Of a DNA stretch of 64,000 bases, positions 15,351-24,625 are shown one piece after another. The notes under the pieces were generated by a model that was not told where the DNA came from, made no database searches, and was given only the letters and a program-made list of their open reading frames with translations. The number at the start of each line of letters is the position of its first letter. Positions within the stretch are counted from its first letter, which is position 1. The DNA is taken from the NCBI RefSeq assembly GCF_003086695.1, contig NZ_CP025999.1:2583680-2647679 (forward strand), read 5' to 3'. Source of the stretch: Stenotrophomonas sp. SAU14A_NAIMI4_8 (GTDB lineage Bacteria > Pseudomonadota > Gammaproteobacteria > Xanthomonadales > Xanthomonadaceae). Both the position numbers and the translations under genes were made by a program.

Positions 15351-17794
15351 GCTGCAACCTCCTTATTGTTGGATGCGGGCTTTCCAGAGCCCTTCCGGTT
15401 CTTGTAGAAATCTTCCAGCCACTGCTCCGGCGTCAGCTCATCGACCGTTACGCGGGCACGCACGGCAGCGCTCTGCAGCACACGGTGCATGACGTCGATG
15501 TTGTCGGTGGATGCAGAGATCACCGACAGGATGTCGTCCATGCCGCGCAGGTTGAGCTGGCACACGCTGGAAGCGTGGCCCTGCTTGACCAGGAAACAGC
15601 GTGAGCGCTCATCCAGCGCGGTGACGACACGGAACTCGGCCTCGGTCAGCTTCAGGCCGTCCATGTAGTCGCTCTTGCTGGCGTTCGGGTTCGGCAGCAG
15701 GATCAGCGTGGCGGTCTGTTCGATCAGGGCAGCGGAGATGTCGCTCTTCAGCGCGTCTTCCGGGCTCTGCGTGGCGAAGATGCCCAGCCCATTCTGCTTA
15801 CGGATGGTCTTCTGCTTGTTCTTGGCGAACTCCTTCAGGCCACCCTCGCCGTCCAGGATCTTCCAGAATTCGTCCATCACGTAGATCAGCGGACGACCGT
15901 CGATCAGCGATTCCAGTCGGTGCAGCAGGTAGTTGATGACCGGCACGCGCACTTCGGGGTTGTCGATGATGTCGGTGTAGTCAAAGCCAATGATGTTGGC
16001 CTTGCTCAGGTCCACGGTATCAACGGGGTTGTCGAACACCCAGCCCAGCGAGTTGCCCGAGGTCCAGCGGCGCATGCGCGCGTACAGACCGTCGTCGCCC
16101 ATGTTGGGCAGGCTCTTCTGGAAGTTGGTCATGCTGCGCAGGTGCATGGGCGTGTCCAGCATGCTTTCCACCGCGCGGTAGATGTCTTCCTCTTCGCGGG
16201 CGCTGTATTCGCGCTTGCCGGCCAGCACCTTGATCAGGTCGGCCAGGAACTGCACGTTGGCTTCGCTGTTTTCGCACTGGAACGGATTGAAGCCGGTCGG
16301 CGCGCCGTTCTCCAGGGCCAGGTAGTTGCCGCCACAGGCACGCACGAAGATCTCTGCGCCGCGGTCCTTGTCGAAGAAGAAGATCGTCGGCGACGGGTCG
16401 TACTTCTGCACCTGGCTGAGCAGGAAATTGATCAGCGCGGTCTTACCGGTACCGGACTTACCGATCACCATGGTGTTGGCGATGGCCTTTTCACCCAGCG
16501 AATTCTCGGAGGGATGGGTGGCGTGGAAGTTGAAGTAGTACGGCTGGCCGTTGGTGGTCTGCAGCGTGGTGACGCAGTCGCCCCACGGGTTGTTGTGCTG
16601 CTTGCCGGTGGCGAAGTTGTGCAACGGCGACAGGCCCAGGAAGTTCAGCGAGCTGACGTTGGCCAGCCGCGTGCGATAGCGCCAGTTGCCCGGCAGCTGC
16701 GAGTAGAACGACGAGGTGACGGCCAGGTCTTCCTTGGTCGATACGAACCCAGCGTTGGACAGCTCGGCGCGGGTGGTGGCCACGTTCTGCGAGAGCTTGG
16801 CCTGGCTGTCGCCGTAGACCGTCATCATGAAGTGGTACTCGCCCAGCACGAAATTGCCTGAGGAGAGCTGATCCATGGCCTGGTCCAGCTCCACGATCTG
16901 ACTGACCGCCTTGTCACCGGACGAGATCATCATGCCCTTGGTGCGGTCCAGCACCTTCAGAGCATCCTGGCGCCCCATCGGGCTGAAGGAGTGGGTGATG
17001 ACGTATTCGTAGTCCAGATACTTCAGACCGTTGAGGATGCCCGGGTAGGTTCCCTCGGCATACTCCTTGATGTTCAGGATGGCGCCGAAGTGATTGACGC
17101 CATTGGGCGTATTGATGACGAAGTCACCGGTCTTGGCCGAGAACATGTGCCGGCTGACCGGCAGGTAGTCCTTCACGGGAGCCGACAACACCGGCACCGG
17201 CTCATCAATGCGGTTGATGAGGTAACCAAACAGCTCCAGCGTTTCCGAGAACACCACGCCGTTCTTGGCCTCGTACATGCCCAAGCGGTAAGGCGCGTAG
17301 TCGCGGATCACCGCTTCAACGTTGCCCGCCAGTTCCAGCAGCTTCTCGACCGCCTGCTCCTGCTCGGCGCGCAGCTTTTCGATGTTGGCGGACTTTTCGA
17401 CGAAGCGCTTTCCGGCCACGACCGGCCTGAAGATCATGGTCAGATACAGTTCGTTCTGCATGATGCGCTGCGACGACAGCATGCCCATGTACTGATCGGA
17501 CACGTCCTGGTTGAACCGCTGCTTGTACTCGCTCTTGCCCTTCAGCGTGCGACGGCGACGGATGTCATGCACCCAGAAGGCGACGTTGACGAAATCCGGC
17601 GCGCGCAGGGTCTGCAGCAGCCGGTTGAAGGTGTTGTGCCGATGCTCGAGCTCCCATTCCTCACGGCCCACGAACGGCAAGCCTTCCAGATGCCAGGTCA
17701 TGAGATAGTCGCCGCCCGTGGTCTTCACCACGTTCGGTGCCACATGTGATGACAACGGAATGAATTCGCTGATGGAGGTGTCTGGACTGAACAT
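15347..17794 (-). CDS. virB4: T4SS ATPase VirB4
   Basis: 815-residue cytoplasmic AAA+ ATPase that powers assembly and substrate transfer. Walker A is GKSGTGKTALINFLL, Walker B LIYVMDEFWKIL, and the C-terminal Gln motif region IFATQSPEDALKS is present. The N-terminal CagE/VirB4 domain covers about the first 350 residues. Length is normal. It is separated from virB3 by 81 bases that include a stem-loop. Confidence 0.96.
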   Translation of the reverse strand: MFSPDTSISEFIPLSSHVAPNVVKTTGGDYLMTWHLEGLPFVGREEWELEHRHNTFNRLLQTLRAPDFVNVAFWVHDIRRRRTLKGKSEYKQRFNQDVSDQYMGMLSSQRIMQNELYLTMIFRPVVAGKRFVEKSANIEKLRAEQEQAVEKLLELAGNVEAVIRDYAPYRLGMYEAKNGVVFSETLELFGYLINRIDEPVPVLSAPVKDYLPVSRHMFSAKTGDFVINTPNGVNHFGAILNIKEYAEGTYPGILNGLKYLDYEYVITHSFSPMGRQDALKVLDRTKGMMISSGDKAVSQIVELDQAMDQLSSGNFVLGEYHFMMTVYGDSQAKLSQNVATTRAELSNAGFVSTKEDLAVTSSFYSQLPGNWRYRTRLANVSSLNFLGLSPLHNFATGKQHNNPWGDCVTTLQTTNGQPYYFNFHATHPSENSLGEKAIANTMVIGKSGTGKTALINFLLSQVQKYDPSPTIFFFDKDRGAEIFVRACGGNYLALENGAPTGFNPFQCENSEANVQFLADLIKVLAGKREYSAREEEDIYRAVESMLDTPMHLRSMTNFQKSLPNMGDDGLYARMRRWTSGNSLGWVFDNPVDTVDLSKANIIGFDYTDIIDNPEVRVPVINYLLHRLESLIDGRPLIYVMDEFWKILDGEGGLKEFAKNKQKTIRKQNGLGIFATQSPEDALKSDISAALIEQTATLILLPNPNASKSDYMDGLKLTEAEFRVVTALDERSRCFLVKQGHASSVCQLNLRGMDDILSVISASTDNIDVMHRVLQSAAVRARVTVDELTPEQWLEDFYKNRKGSGKPASNNKEVAA

Positions 17795-17836
17795 GCGACG
17801 GCTTCCAAAGGGGTACTGCAGAAGTGGTTTGAAGCT

Positions 17837-17866
17837 GCACCGGCCAGCCTGTCGGCCGGCCGGTGC
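17837..17866. repeat. Stem-loop between virB3 and virB4
   Basis: Perfect 9-base arms GCACCGGCC (17837-17845) and GGCCGGTGC (17858-17866) in the 81-base gap inside the operon. No T-run. It may stabilise or process the mRNA between virB3 and virB4. Confidence 0.55.
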
Positions 17867-17875
17867 ATGTGGCCC

Positions 17876-18184
17876 TCAATCCTTGGGGGCCGGCTTGGTG
17901 CGGTAGTGATTCGGGTTGAACACCCACATCCCATCGTGTTCCTGCACATTGCGGGCGCGCAGCTTGAACAGCAGCCGCAGGCCCAGCAGCCGGAAGATCA
18001 TCTCGTCACGCTTGGCCATCTGCCGCATGATGAAAATGGCCACCGGTATGGTGAGCAGGAACCAGAAATTGGTGTAGACGCTCAGCAACAGCAACCCGCC
18101 CGCCACCATGAAGAAAGGCAGGTAGGGCACGCCCAGAAACATGGCCGGGCGCGTGCAACCCCGAAACAGTACGTTCTTATGCAC
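17876..18184 (-). CDS. virB3: T4SS inner-membrane protein VirB3
   Basis: 102 residues with paired hydrophobic segments near the N-terminus (FLGVPYLPFFMVAGGLLLLSV, FWFLLTIPVAIFIM) and the basic tail typical of VirB3. The conserved opening LFRGCTRPAMFLGVP is diagnostic. It overlaps the end of virB2 by 8 bases, so translation is probably coupled. Confidence 0.93.
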   Translation of the reverse strand: MHKNVLFRGCTRPAMFLGVPYLPFFMVAGGLLLLSVYTNFWFLLTIPVAIFIMRQMAKRDEMIFRLLGLRLLFKLRARNVQEHDGMWVFNPNHYRTKPAPKD

Positions 18185-18587
18185 TGTAGTACTGGATGGC
18201 GTTCTGGATCAGGAAGGTGGTGCCGCCGCCCGAGTTGGAGCAGTTGCCATCGCTGCCGTCACCCAGCAGCATGCGCGCGATCTGGCTGGCAGCGCCGATC
18301 AGAACGCCACCGATCAGGATAGGCGCCACTTCAGAGATGCGCTTGTGAGCGAAGGCGATCTGGTAACCGGCAAAGATGACGGCGATGGTGACCACCGCGA
18401 TCGAGGCCATGTTCAGCAGGCCGTTGATGTTGTCGAAGAAGCCACAGACCTTGGTGTCGGTGCCGCCGTAGTCGGGACCGCCGGCGAACACCTGCGGCGC
18501 GAACACGGCGCCGACGAAAAGGGTGGCCATCAGCAGCGACTTCAGCGTGCGCTGCGCCTGGACGAGGTCAATATTGGATCGCTTCAT
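18177..18587 (-). CDS. virB2: T4SS major pilin VirB2
   Basis: 136 residues from ATG 18587, with AGGA 9 nt upstream. A long signal peptide ends VFAPQVFAGG; the mature pilin has two hydrophobic helices (MASIAVVTIAVIFAGYQIAF, VAPILIGGVLIGAASQIARML) joined by a short basic loop AHKRISE, the standard pilin layout, then a longer Gly/Ser-rich C-terminus (GDGSDGNCSNSGGGTTF) with a Cys that may pair with VCGFFDN. The longer open frame upstream is an artefact. Confidence 0.93.
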   Translation of the reverse strand: MKRSNIDLVQAQRTLKSLLMATLFVGAVFAPQVFAGGPDYGGTDTKVCGFFDNINGLLNMASIAVVTIAVIFAGYQIAFAHKRISEVAPILIGGVLIGAASQIARMLLGDGSDGNCSNSGGGTTFLIQNAIQYYSA

Positions 18588-18660
18588 GGATTGATTTCCT
18601 TGTTGATGGACTAACAGAACTGAATCGACCAGCCGGGGGACTGGCCGCACCACGACTTCG

Positions 18661-19629
18661 TCAGAACACGAAGGCCGCATCCCCTGCGGGAATCTGTTGC
18701 ACCGGCAGCTGCTGGGCCGGCGCGTTATAGACGTTTTCCTGGGCGGCGGTCGGCTGTTCGCGCTCGCCCCAGGGGCGCAGCATGACCGGCTGCTCGCCAG
18801 AGGCCGCCATTCCCGGCAGCTGTTGCGGCATTGCCTGCGGACCGGGGGCGCCGGCTGCCTGCGGCAGCTGCTGCGGATAAGCCTGCCCCTGCGCACCCTG
18901 TGCCGCAGCCTGTTGCGGCTGCATCATGCGGTCCACCGAGCCCAGCACCACGCGCGACAGCGCCTGATCGGCAAGGTTCAACGCACTGCTGCGCGCCATC
19001 GCGCCCGCCGACGGGTAGACCGTGTAGGCACGGGCCGGATCGTTGGACGGCACGTACACCGGCGCGTCGGCCTGGGCGACGATGCGCGACTGCACCGGCG
19101 ACAGGGTCTGCGGATGGTGTTCAACCTTCACCGTACGACGCTCGCCGCGGCTGACCACATCGATCGGCAGTGCGCCATTGCTGGCCACCTGCTGCCCACG
19201 GCGCATCGAATCGTAGATCTTCTGCACGTAGCCATGGCGGAAGCCGGTGGTGAAATTACCCGAGTAGTAGCAGCTGAACGACTTGCCCCAGTCCTGGCCG
19301 GAACGCTTGTAGCATTCGGCCAGGATGCGCGAGCCCGCCTGCAGGTTGGCGCACTGTTGGAAGGCTTTTTCGTACGAATCCAGGCCGTACTTGGCCAGGT
19401 TGTAGCGGTTCACCTGGGCCAGGCCGACCGAGAAGTTGTAACCCTTCTCTTCCAGCATGCGCACGGTGGCCAGCGCTTCATCCAGCGCCTTGGGCTGGCG
19501 CACCAGCGCGCCGCCCACCACGCCGATGGCGAAGGGGTTGCGCGAGGATTCCACGTTGATGACGTGCTGCATGACGTCCATGGACACGGCCATTTCCGGG
19601 CATGCCATCATTTCCAGGCCTGGCAACAT
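18661..19629 (-). CDS. virB1: T4SS lytic transglycosylase VirB1
   Basis: 322 residues. The N-terminal lysozyme-like domain has the catalytic Glu in HVINVESSRNPFAIGVV, with SVGLAQVNRYNLAKYGL and CYYSGNFTTGFRHGYVQKI as the usual motifs. The C-terminal half is a Gln/Pro/Ala-rich linker with no clear fold. It opens peptidoglycan for T4SS assembly. The start lies three bases after the virB11 stop. No classical signal peptide is seen at the drawn start, as is common for VirB1 in this group. Confidence 0.9.
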   Translation of the reverse strand: MLPGLEMMACPEMAVSMDVMQHVINVESSRNPFAIGVVGGALVRQPKALDEALATVRMLEEKGYNFSVGLAQVNRYNLAKYGLDSYEKAFQQCANLQAGSRILAECYKRSGQDWGKSFSCYYSGNFTTGFRHGYVQKIYDSMRRGQQVASNGALPIDVVSRGERRTVKVEHHPQTLSPVQSRIVAQADAPVYVPSNDPARAYTVYPSAGAMARSSALNLADQALSRVVLGSVDRMMQPQQAAAQGAQGQAYPQQLPQAAGAPGPQAMPQQLPGMAASGEQPVMLRPWGEREQPTAAQENVYNAPAQQLPVQQIPAGDAAFVF

Positions 19630-19632
19630 CGT

Positions 19633-20676
19633 TCAACCCTCCTGCCCCTGGGCGCGCCCAGGATTGAAATCAATGCCGGTGATGTAACGCGAACCGGCAT
19701 GCGCCTTGATATGCACCACGATGTCGATGGTCATCATCAGCAGACGCTTGATGACCTCGAATTCCAGGCCAGAGCCCTCCGTGGAGGCCTTCACCATCAG
19801 CGCCAGCTGGTCCCAGGTCTGCTCCGGGCTGCCGGCATGGCAGCTAGTGATGGAACCGGGGTGACCGGACGCGCAGTTACGGATGAAGTAGAACGCTTCA
19901 TCGCCACGCAGCTCGGCCAGGATGATGCGCTCGGGCTTCATGCGCAGGCAGGCTTCCATGCAGCTCTTGGCGGTGACGTTGCTGGCACTCTGGCCGCCCT
20001 TGGAGTACAGCAGGTGAACCACGTTGGGCTGGGTCAGGAACAGCTCGCGTGCGTCCTCGATGGTGACCAGGCGTTCGCTGTCTGGAATGTGGTTGACCAG
20101 TGCCTTCATGAAGGTGGTCTTGCCACTACCGGTGGCGCCGGACACCACGATGTTCTTGCGATACATCACCGCACGCCGGAAGAACTCGGCGTATTCGCGC
20201 GAATGCCGCAGCTCCAGCAGCTCGCGGTCCTGCTCGCTCAGGCTGCCGTCCTGCTCCAGGATCTGGTTGAAGAACCCGTCTTCGTGATACTGGGTGAGCG
20301 ACTTGGTGTGCTTGGACGGCAGACGGATGGTGATGGACACCTTGCCGGCATCGCACGCAGGCGGGATCACGAACTGCGCACGCTGCCCGGTGGGGAACGT
20401 GAGCGAGACCACCGGATCGGCATCGGTGATGCGCTGGCCGGTGTTGCTCTCGTTCACCACCGCGGTGCAGAACTGCCGGGCCCGCTCGAAGGTCAGGCCC
20501 GGCACGTCCACGCGCTGCCACCCTGCCCGGGTTTCCAGGTACAACTCGCCCGGACGGTTGATGCAGATTTCCGTCACGTCGGGCGAGCTCATGTACTCCG
20601 CGATGCCCAGCACTTCGTACTGATAGCGCAGGAATTCGCTGGAAACAAGGGCGATGGGAGACACTTCGGCGTCCAT
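19633..20676 (-). CDS. virB11: T4SS ATPase VirB11
   Basis: 347-residue hexameric traffic ATPase. Walker A is SGATGSGKTTFMKALVNH, the Asp box is VTIEDARELFL, and the Walker B/His-box region is RIILAELRGDEAFYFI and NCASGHPGSITSCHAGSPEQ. Located at the cytoplasmic face; in X. citri it works with VirB4 and VirD4. Separated from virB10 by 14 bases. Confidence 0.96.
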   Translation of the reverse strand: MDAEVSPIALVSSEFLRYQYEVLGIAEYMSSPDVTEICINRPGELYLETRAGWQRVDVPGLTFERARQFCTAVVNESNTGQRITDADPVVSLTFPTGQRAQFVIPPACDAGKVSITIRLPSKHTKSLTQYHEDGFFNQILEQDGSLSEQDRELLELRHSREYAEFFRRAVMYRKNIVVSGATGSGKTTFMKALVNHIPDSERLVTIEDARELFLTQPNVVHLLYSKGGQSASNVTAKSCMEACLRMKPERIILAELRGDEAFYFIRNCASGHPGSITSCHAGSPEQTWDQLALMVKASTEGSGLEFEVIKRLLMMTIDIVVHIKAHAGSRYITGIDFNPGRAQGQEG

Positions 20677-20690
20677 GATCGTTCTATGAA

Positions 20691-21965
20691 TTACCGGCGC
20701 GGGTTGAGCACGTTGGTGAAATCAACGTCTTTTGCGACGTAGACATTCACAACGGTGCCCTGGTTGATGGTGACCGTCGGCGGGCGACGACCTTCGCTGA
20801 GCGCTTCGTTGGCCAGGCGCTCCATGGTGCGGGCGGTCGCGCTCTCATACGGCGACTGCACGGCGAACCCGTTGCTGGCCACCGTGGTCGACTCCGGGCC
20901 GTGTTCGGCAGCGGCGTACTTGAACACGTCGGAGATCAGGCTGATCATCAGCGCGGACGCGATTCGGCTGCCCCAGTGCGCGCTGTACTGCCCCGGATGA
21001 CCCGCCCCACCCAGACCGTCGATGCCCGGGCTGGACATGGCCACGTCGATGCCGTTCGGCGTGGTGACGCGATCCCAGATCACTTCCACACGCTTGCCAG
21101 CCGGACCGCCACCATAGGAACCGTAGATCTTCGAACCCTTCGGCAGCAGCAGGCTGCGACCATTGATGGAGTACACCGGCTCAGTCAGCAGGCACGAGGT
21201 GTAGCCGGCCAGGTCGGTGATGATGCGGGTTTCCAGCACACAGCGCAGGTAGGTACCGCGCACCAGCAAGGCATCCGGACTGTGGATGTAGGTTGCAGAA
21301 GATATGTCTTCCACGTCGGGGCCACGACGCACCTTCTGCGGCCCCTGCTGGTTGGGCATCATGTTGGCCAGCAATGCCTGTCGGGTCTGTTCGTCGATGG
21401 CCGAACGCTGCGACTGCGGGCCACCCGGGCGATTACCAGCGCCGACCGCTGCGTCATCAGCACCGGCAATGCGGCGCTCCAGAAGCGTCGGACCGCGCGG
21501 CTGCATCGGCTCAGGGCGAGCGGTGATCGGCACCAGCTGCGGACCCTCGTCGCGCGGCCTGTCCGGAAGCATCGGAATCGGCTCGGCGACCTGGGCCGGG
21601 GCGGCCTGCGGTGCAGCCGGCGCGACATTAGGCAGGTCTGGCGTGGAGACGCGTGCCACCTCACGGGGCTTGCTCTTCGTATCGGCGTCGTCGCTGCCCT
21701 TGCGGAACAGCAGGAAGCCCATCGCCACCAGCAGCACCACAATGCCGCCGAGGAACAACAGCGCCTTGCGATTCAGCCGCTGCTCTTCGGCCGAGCGCAG
21801 CTGTGGCGCACCCGCATCCAGGTCCGGCGAGGCGTTCTGGGTATTACCACCGAAGTAGGGATTGGACGGATTTTCCGACGCGCTGCCGGACACCGAGCCG
21901 TACGGGCTCTGGCCCTCTTCGCGTCCGGTGTTCGGATCGTTTCCGGGAGTGTTCTGCTGGCTCAT
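20691..21965 (-). CDS. virB10: T4SS core-complex scaffold VirB10
   Basis: 424 residues spanning the envelope: cytoplasmic N-terminus, one membrane helix (ALLFLGGIVVLLVAMGFLLF, about 69-88), a Pro/Ala-rich periplasmic linker (about 95-175) and the C-terminal TrbI/VirB10 beta-barrel domain with LLVRGTYLRCVLETRIITDL, PKGSKIYGSYGGG and SSPGIDGLGGAGHPGQYSAH. Start overlaps the virB9 stop (ATGA). Confidence 0.96.
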   Translation of the reverse strand: MSQQNTPGNDPNTGREEGQSPYGSVSGSASENPSNPYFGGNTQNASPDLDAGAPQLRSAEEQRLNRKALLFLGGIVVLLVAMGFLLFRKGSDDADTKSKPREVARVSTPDLPNVAPAAPQAAPAQVAEPIPMLPDRPRDEGPQLVPITARPEPMQPRGPTLLERRIAGADDAAVGAGNRPGGPQSQRSAIDEQTRQALLANMMPNQQGPQKVRRGPDVEDISSATYIHSPDALLVRGTYLRCVLETRIITDLAGYTSCLLTEPVYSINGRSLLLPKGSKIYGSYGGGPAGKRVEVIWDRVTTPNGIDVAMSSPGIDGLGGAGHPGQYSAHWGSRIASALMISLISDVFKYAAAEHGPESTTVASNGFAVQSPYESATARTMERLANEALSEGRRPPTVTINQGTVVNVYVAKDVDFTNVLNPRR

Positions 21966-22741
21966 TTCTTCACGTTCCTTCGCAGACCGACGACGTAATC
22001 GCCGTGGCGGATGACCAGGTACGGGTAGGTCCCGTGCACGATCAGCGTATTGCCCTCAACGGTGGTATTGACCACGAAGTCTTCACCGTATTCCTTCTCA
22101 CGGCCAAACACGGCCGGGAAGATGCCGGTCTTGTATTCCGGCGAGTTCGGCAGCTTCAGGTAAGTGAAACGACCGTCGTCGTAGGCATTGACCGGAATCA
22201 GCCAGCCCATCTTCTTCGCCCGGCTGGTCGAGTACGAATAGTTGAAGTTGTACTGGCGATCCTTGGCCAGCTCCGTGCTCAGCAGCGGCTGGGCCTCCTC
22301 CTCCACTGCCGACTGGGCCACGCCGAATTCGGTATCGCTGGGATAGCTGAAGGCAATCTTGTACTGCACACCCGCCCTGCGTGCCTGCTCCAGCTGGCGC
22401 CAGTCGGTAGCCACCACCTTCAGTTCGAAGATGTACGAATGGGTTTCGGTGCGCACCATCATGTTGGTGTCCACGTCCACGTTCTTCGGCTTGATGTAGA
22501 ACACGTTCTCGCGACGGGTCAGCTCCCAGCCATTGCTGAAGCCTGTGCTGTAGTCGAGGATCTTTTCGTTCGGGCTCAGCTCGATCTGGGTGGTCAGGCC
22601 CAGGCCGGTGCGAACCGGGTAGATGCGATCCTTTTCATACTCGTAATGGTCTACTGCCTGCGCCATCGCCGCGGTGGAAAACACCAGCGACAGCAACGAC
22701 AGCAGCGCCAATGCGCCCCCCCTGACTTTTCGACTACTCAT
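21962..22741 (-). CDS. virB9: T4SS core-complex protein VirB9
   Basis: 259 residues with a signal peptide (ALALLSLLSLVFSTAAMAQA). The mature protein matches VirB9: EKDRIYPVRTGLGLTTQIEL, VRTETHSYIFELKV, NYSYSTSRAKKMGWLIPVNA and the C-terminal VirB7-binding region YLVIRHGDYVVGLRRNVKK. It is the outer-membrane ring partner of VirB7 and VirB10. Its gene overlaps virB10 by four bases. Confidence 0.95.
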   Translation of the reverse strand: MSSRKVRGGALALLSLLSLVFSTAAMAQAVDHYEYEKDRIYPVRTGLGLTTQIELSPNEKILDYSTGFSNGWELTRRENVFYIKPKNVDVDTNMMVRTETHSYIFELKVVATDWRQLEQARRAGVQYKIAFSYPSDTEFGVAQSAVEEEAQPLLSTELAKDRQYNFNYSYSTSRAKKMGWLIPVNAYDDGRFTYLKLPNSPEYKTGIFPAVFGREKEYGEDFVVNTTVEGNTLIVHGTYPYLVIRHGDYVVGLRRNVKK

Positions 22742-22790
22742 CGGTTGCTTGCTCCATCAGCATTTCCGGTGGAATGGTTCGTTACACGTT

Positions 22791-23870
22791 TCATCGGCCG
22801 CCCTGCATCGGTTGTGCCTGCGGCTGCGCCTGCATGGGCTGCTGGCCCGGGTAGGCGGGCGCGGGGGCCTGCTGTCCCTGCATGGGCTGCCCCTGCATCT
22901 GGGGCACACCCTGCATCGGCTGCCCCTGCATCTGCGGCGCACCCTGCACTGGCTGGCCCTGCATTGGCTGGCCCTGCATTGGCGGCACCTGGCCGTTGGC
23001 CGGCGCGGCCAGCGGCTGCCCGGTGGCCGGGTCGATCATGGTGGCTGCCGCGGGATTGTTCGGGTCGTAGATGCCCTGCGCCTGTTGGGCGGCCTGCTGC
23101 GCCTGCGCCTGCATGGCACTGTCGTCAGGCACCGGGACGCCGCGTGCGTAGTCGTTGTCGACCCGGTACTCGGTGACCTGGAAGGCCAGCGGGTTCAGCA
23201 CACGATCCTGCTCGGACAGCGCCAGATTCTGGTTGTACTCGAAGCGCATCGTCACCAGCTGGTTATCCAGGTAACTGGTGGCGCCCGTACGCTTGTCCAG
23301 CAGACTGCGCTGGATACGCACGGAGGCACCACGGAAGCTGCCATTGGCCTGCTGCATGAGCGGGGTGATGCTGAGGATCTTGATGCGGATGGCCTTTTCG
23401 CGGCCATACATGAGGAACGGATTCTGCGGATTGTTCCCCGCATAGCGCTGCTTCATGCTCTGCGCCACCGGCCCGTTGGACATCACGAACACCAGTTCCC
23501 AGTCGCGCAGGCCCATGACCGCCGAGTCGAACGACTCACGTGCCAGCACGTACTGGGCCACGTTGCTGCGATTGACCGCTTCGTTGGACGTAATGGTCTC
23601 GCCCTGGAAGGTGCCCGTCAGCCGCGCCACCGTGGCCGTACCGGTGTAGGCATCGGCCATCACCAGGAACGGCACCTTCTCTTTCAGCGGCAGCATGTAG
23701 TAGTAGCCGCCCGCCAGCGCCAGCGACATCAGCAACGAGCCGGTGGCCACCCACCAGGCGCGGCGCTCGCTGCGTCGTGCCATGTCGGCCACGGTGATCT
23801 CGTAGCTGACCGCCTTGGCGACCGACTGCTCGACCTTCTGGCTGTTGCCTGCATCCTTCTTGCGGAACAT
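22791..23870 (-). CDS. virB8: T4SS inner-membrane protein VirB8 with Gln/Met/Pro repeat tail
   Basis: 359 residues. A cytoplasmic N-terminus is followed by one membrane helix (WWVATGSLLMSLALAGGYYYM) and the periplasmic VirB8 domain (SFDSAVMGLRDWELVFVMSN, INPLAFQVTEYRVDNDYARG-like end). After about residue 255 the sequence becomes low-complexity with repeated M-Q-G-Q-P units (DNA 22795-22985), an extension beyond the usual 230-residue family length. The globular part is normal, so the call is safe. Confidence 0.93.
   Translation of the reverse strand: MFRKKDAGNSQKVEQSVAKAVSYEITVADMARRSERRAWWVATGSLLMSLALAGGYYYMLPLKEKVPFLVMADAYTGTATVARLTGTFQGETITSNEAVNRSNVAQYVLARESFDSAVMGLRDWELVFVMSNGPVAQSMKQRYAGNNPQNPFLMYGREKAIRIKILSITPLMQQANGSFRGASVRIQRSLLDKRTGATSYLDNQLVTMRFEYNQNLALSEQDRVLNPLAFQVTEYRVDNDYARGVPVPDDSAMQAQAQQAAQQAQGIYDPNNPAAATMIDPATGQPLAAPANGQVPPMQGQPMQGQPVQGAPQMQGQPMQGVPQMQGQPMQGQQAPAPAYPGQQPMQAQPQAQPMQGGR
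22870..22985 (-). repeat. Imperfect tandem repeat coding M-Q-G-Q-P in virB8
   Basis: Repeated units of about 12-15 bases (on the + strand variants of CTGCATnGGCTGnCCCTGCAT) encode PMQGQPMQGQPVQGAPQMQ and similar. Such repeats can change copy number by slippage without breaking the frame when units are multiples of three. Confidence 0.7.
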
Positions 23871-23958
23871 GGATTCTTCCGTACTGCTGAAACATCAATG
23901 GGCGTGACGCCCCTGCGGCGGGCGCGGGGTGCGGCACGTTCGATGATTTCGGTGGGGC

Positions 23959-24405
23959 TCAGCTGCCGCTGTTGGCGTCAGCCGCCGGAACCGCCGCCGT
24001 GGGCGTCGATCCGGCGTTCTGCACGACAATCTGGTTGCCCACGATGGAGACGGAAACACCTTGTGCCGCATAGGCTGCCGTGAGGTCGATCACGGCCTGC
24101 TGTGCGTTGGTGGTGTCGATGTCCGACACCGCGCCATACAGGGTGAAATCCGAGCTGAGGCGATAATCCAGGGTGCGGCCGGAATCCTTGGCCCAACGCT
24201 CAAGCATCGCCTTCAGCGTGCCGTCCATCGGCGACGCCTGGTACACGTAGCTGGTATAGAGCGGGATTTCGGTCGGGGCCGTGGCAAACCGGTTCACCGG
24301 CTTCCAGCGTCCGCCGAAATCGGGTGCGGGCTTGGTGGCGCAACCGGCCACCATCAACGCCGCGGCTGCGGCGATGGACATTTTCACGATAAACGCCTGA
24401 TTCAT
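23959..24405 (-). CDS. virB7: T4SS outer-membrane lipoprotein VirB7 with N0-type domain
   Basis: 148-residue lipoprotein, much longer than the roughly 45-residue Agrobacterium VirB7. Lipobox V-A-G-C (AAAAALMVAGCATKPAPDFG), then the short VirB9-binding stretch, then a globular domain (SPMDGTLKAMLERWAKDSGR, LYGAVSDIDTTNAQQAVIDL, VSVSIVGNQIVV) of the secretin N0 type, as established for X. citri VirB7. It is the first gene of the virB7-11/virB1-6 series and is preceded by a 416-base leader/promoter gap. Confidence 0.93.
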   Translation of the reverse strand: MNQAFIVKMSIAAAAALMVAGCATKPAPDFGGRWKPVNRFATAPTEIPLYTSYVYQASPMDGTLKAMLERWAKDSGRTLDYRLSSDFTLYGAVSDIDTTNAQQAVIDLTAAYAAQGVSVSIVGNQIVVQNAGSTPTAAVPAADANSGS

Positions 24406-24608
24406 ACGGGCTTCACTTTGACGTACGAAAAAGCAGTCCCGATGTTGGTCCCCTGGTCGTCCGGCGCTGCATGGCGCACGCCAGAAACGTCACAGTAAGC
24501 GCACTTAACAGGGCACAACTGTCACGGTTCCCCTGCAGCCCGAAAGCTGCCAACCAGGTCGCATACCACGGCCTTTCCAAGCCGCGCTCATGCGCCCTCA
24601 CCAACGTC

Positions 24609-24625
24609 GGAACCATCCCTGTTCC
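24609..24625 (-). promoter_or_regulatory. Predicted CsrA/RsmA-binding hairpin in virB7 leader
   Basis: On the RNA strand: GGAAC AGGGAUG GUUCC, a five-base-pair stem presenting AGGGAUG in the loop. ACAGGGAUGG matches 9 of 10 positions of the CsrA consensus ACARGGAUGU, with the GGA exposed in the loop as preferred. CsrA repression of the virB operon is established in X. citri; binding here is inferred. It lies about 205 nt before the virB7 ATG. Confidence 0.6.
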
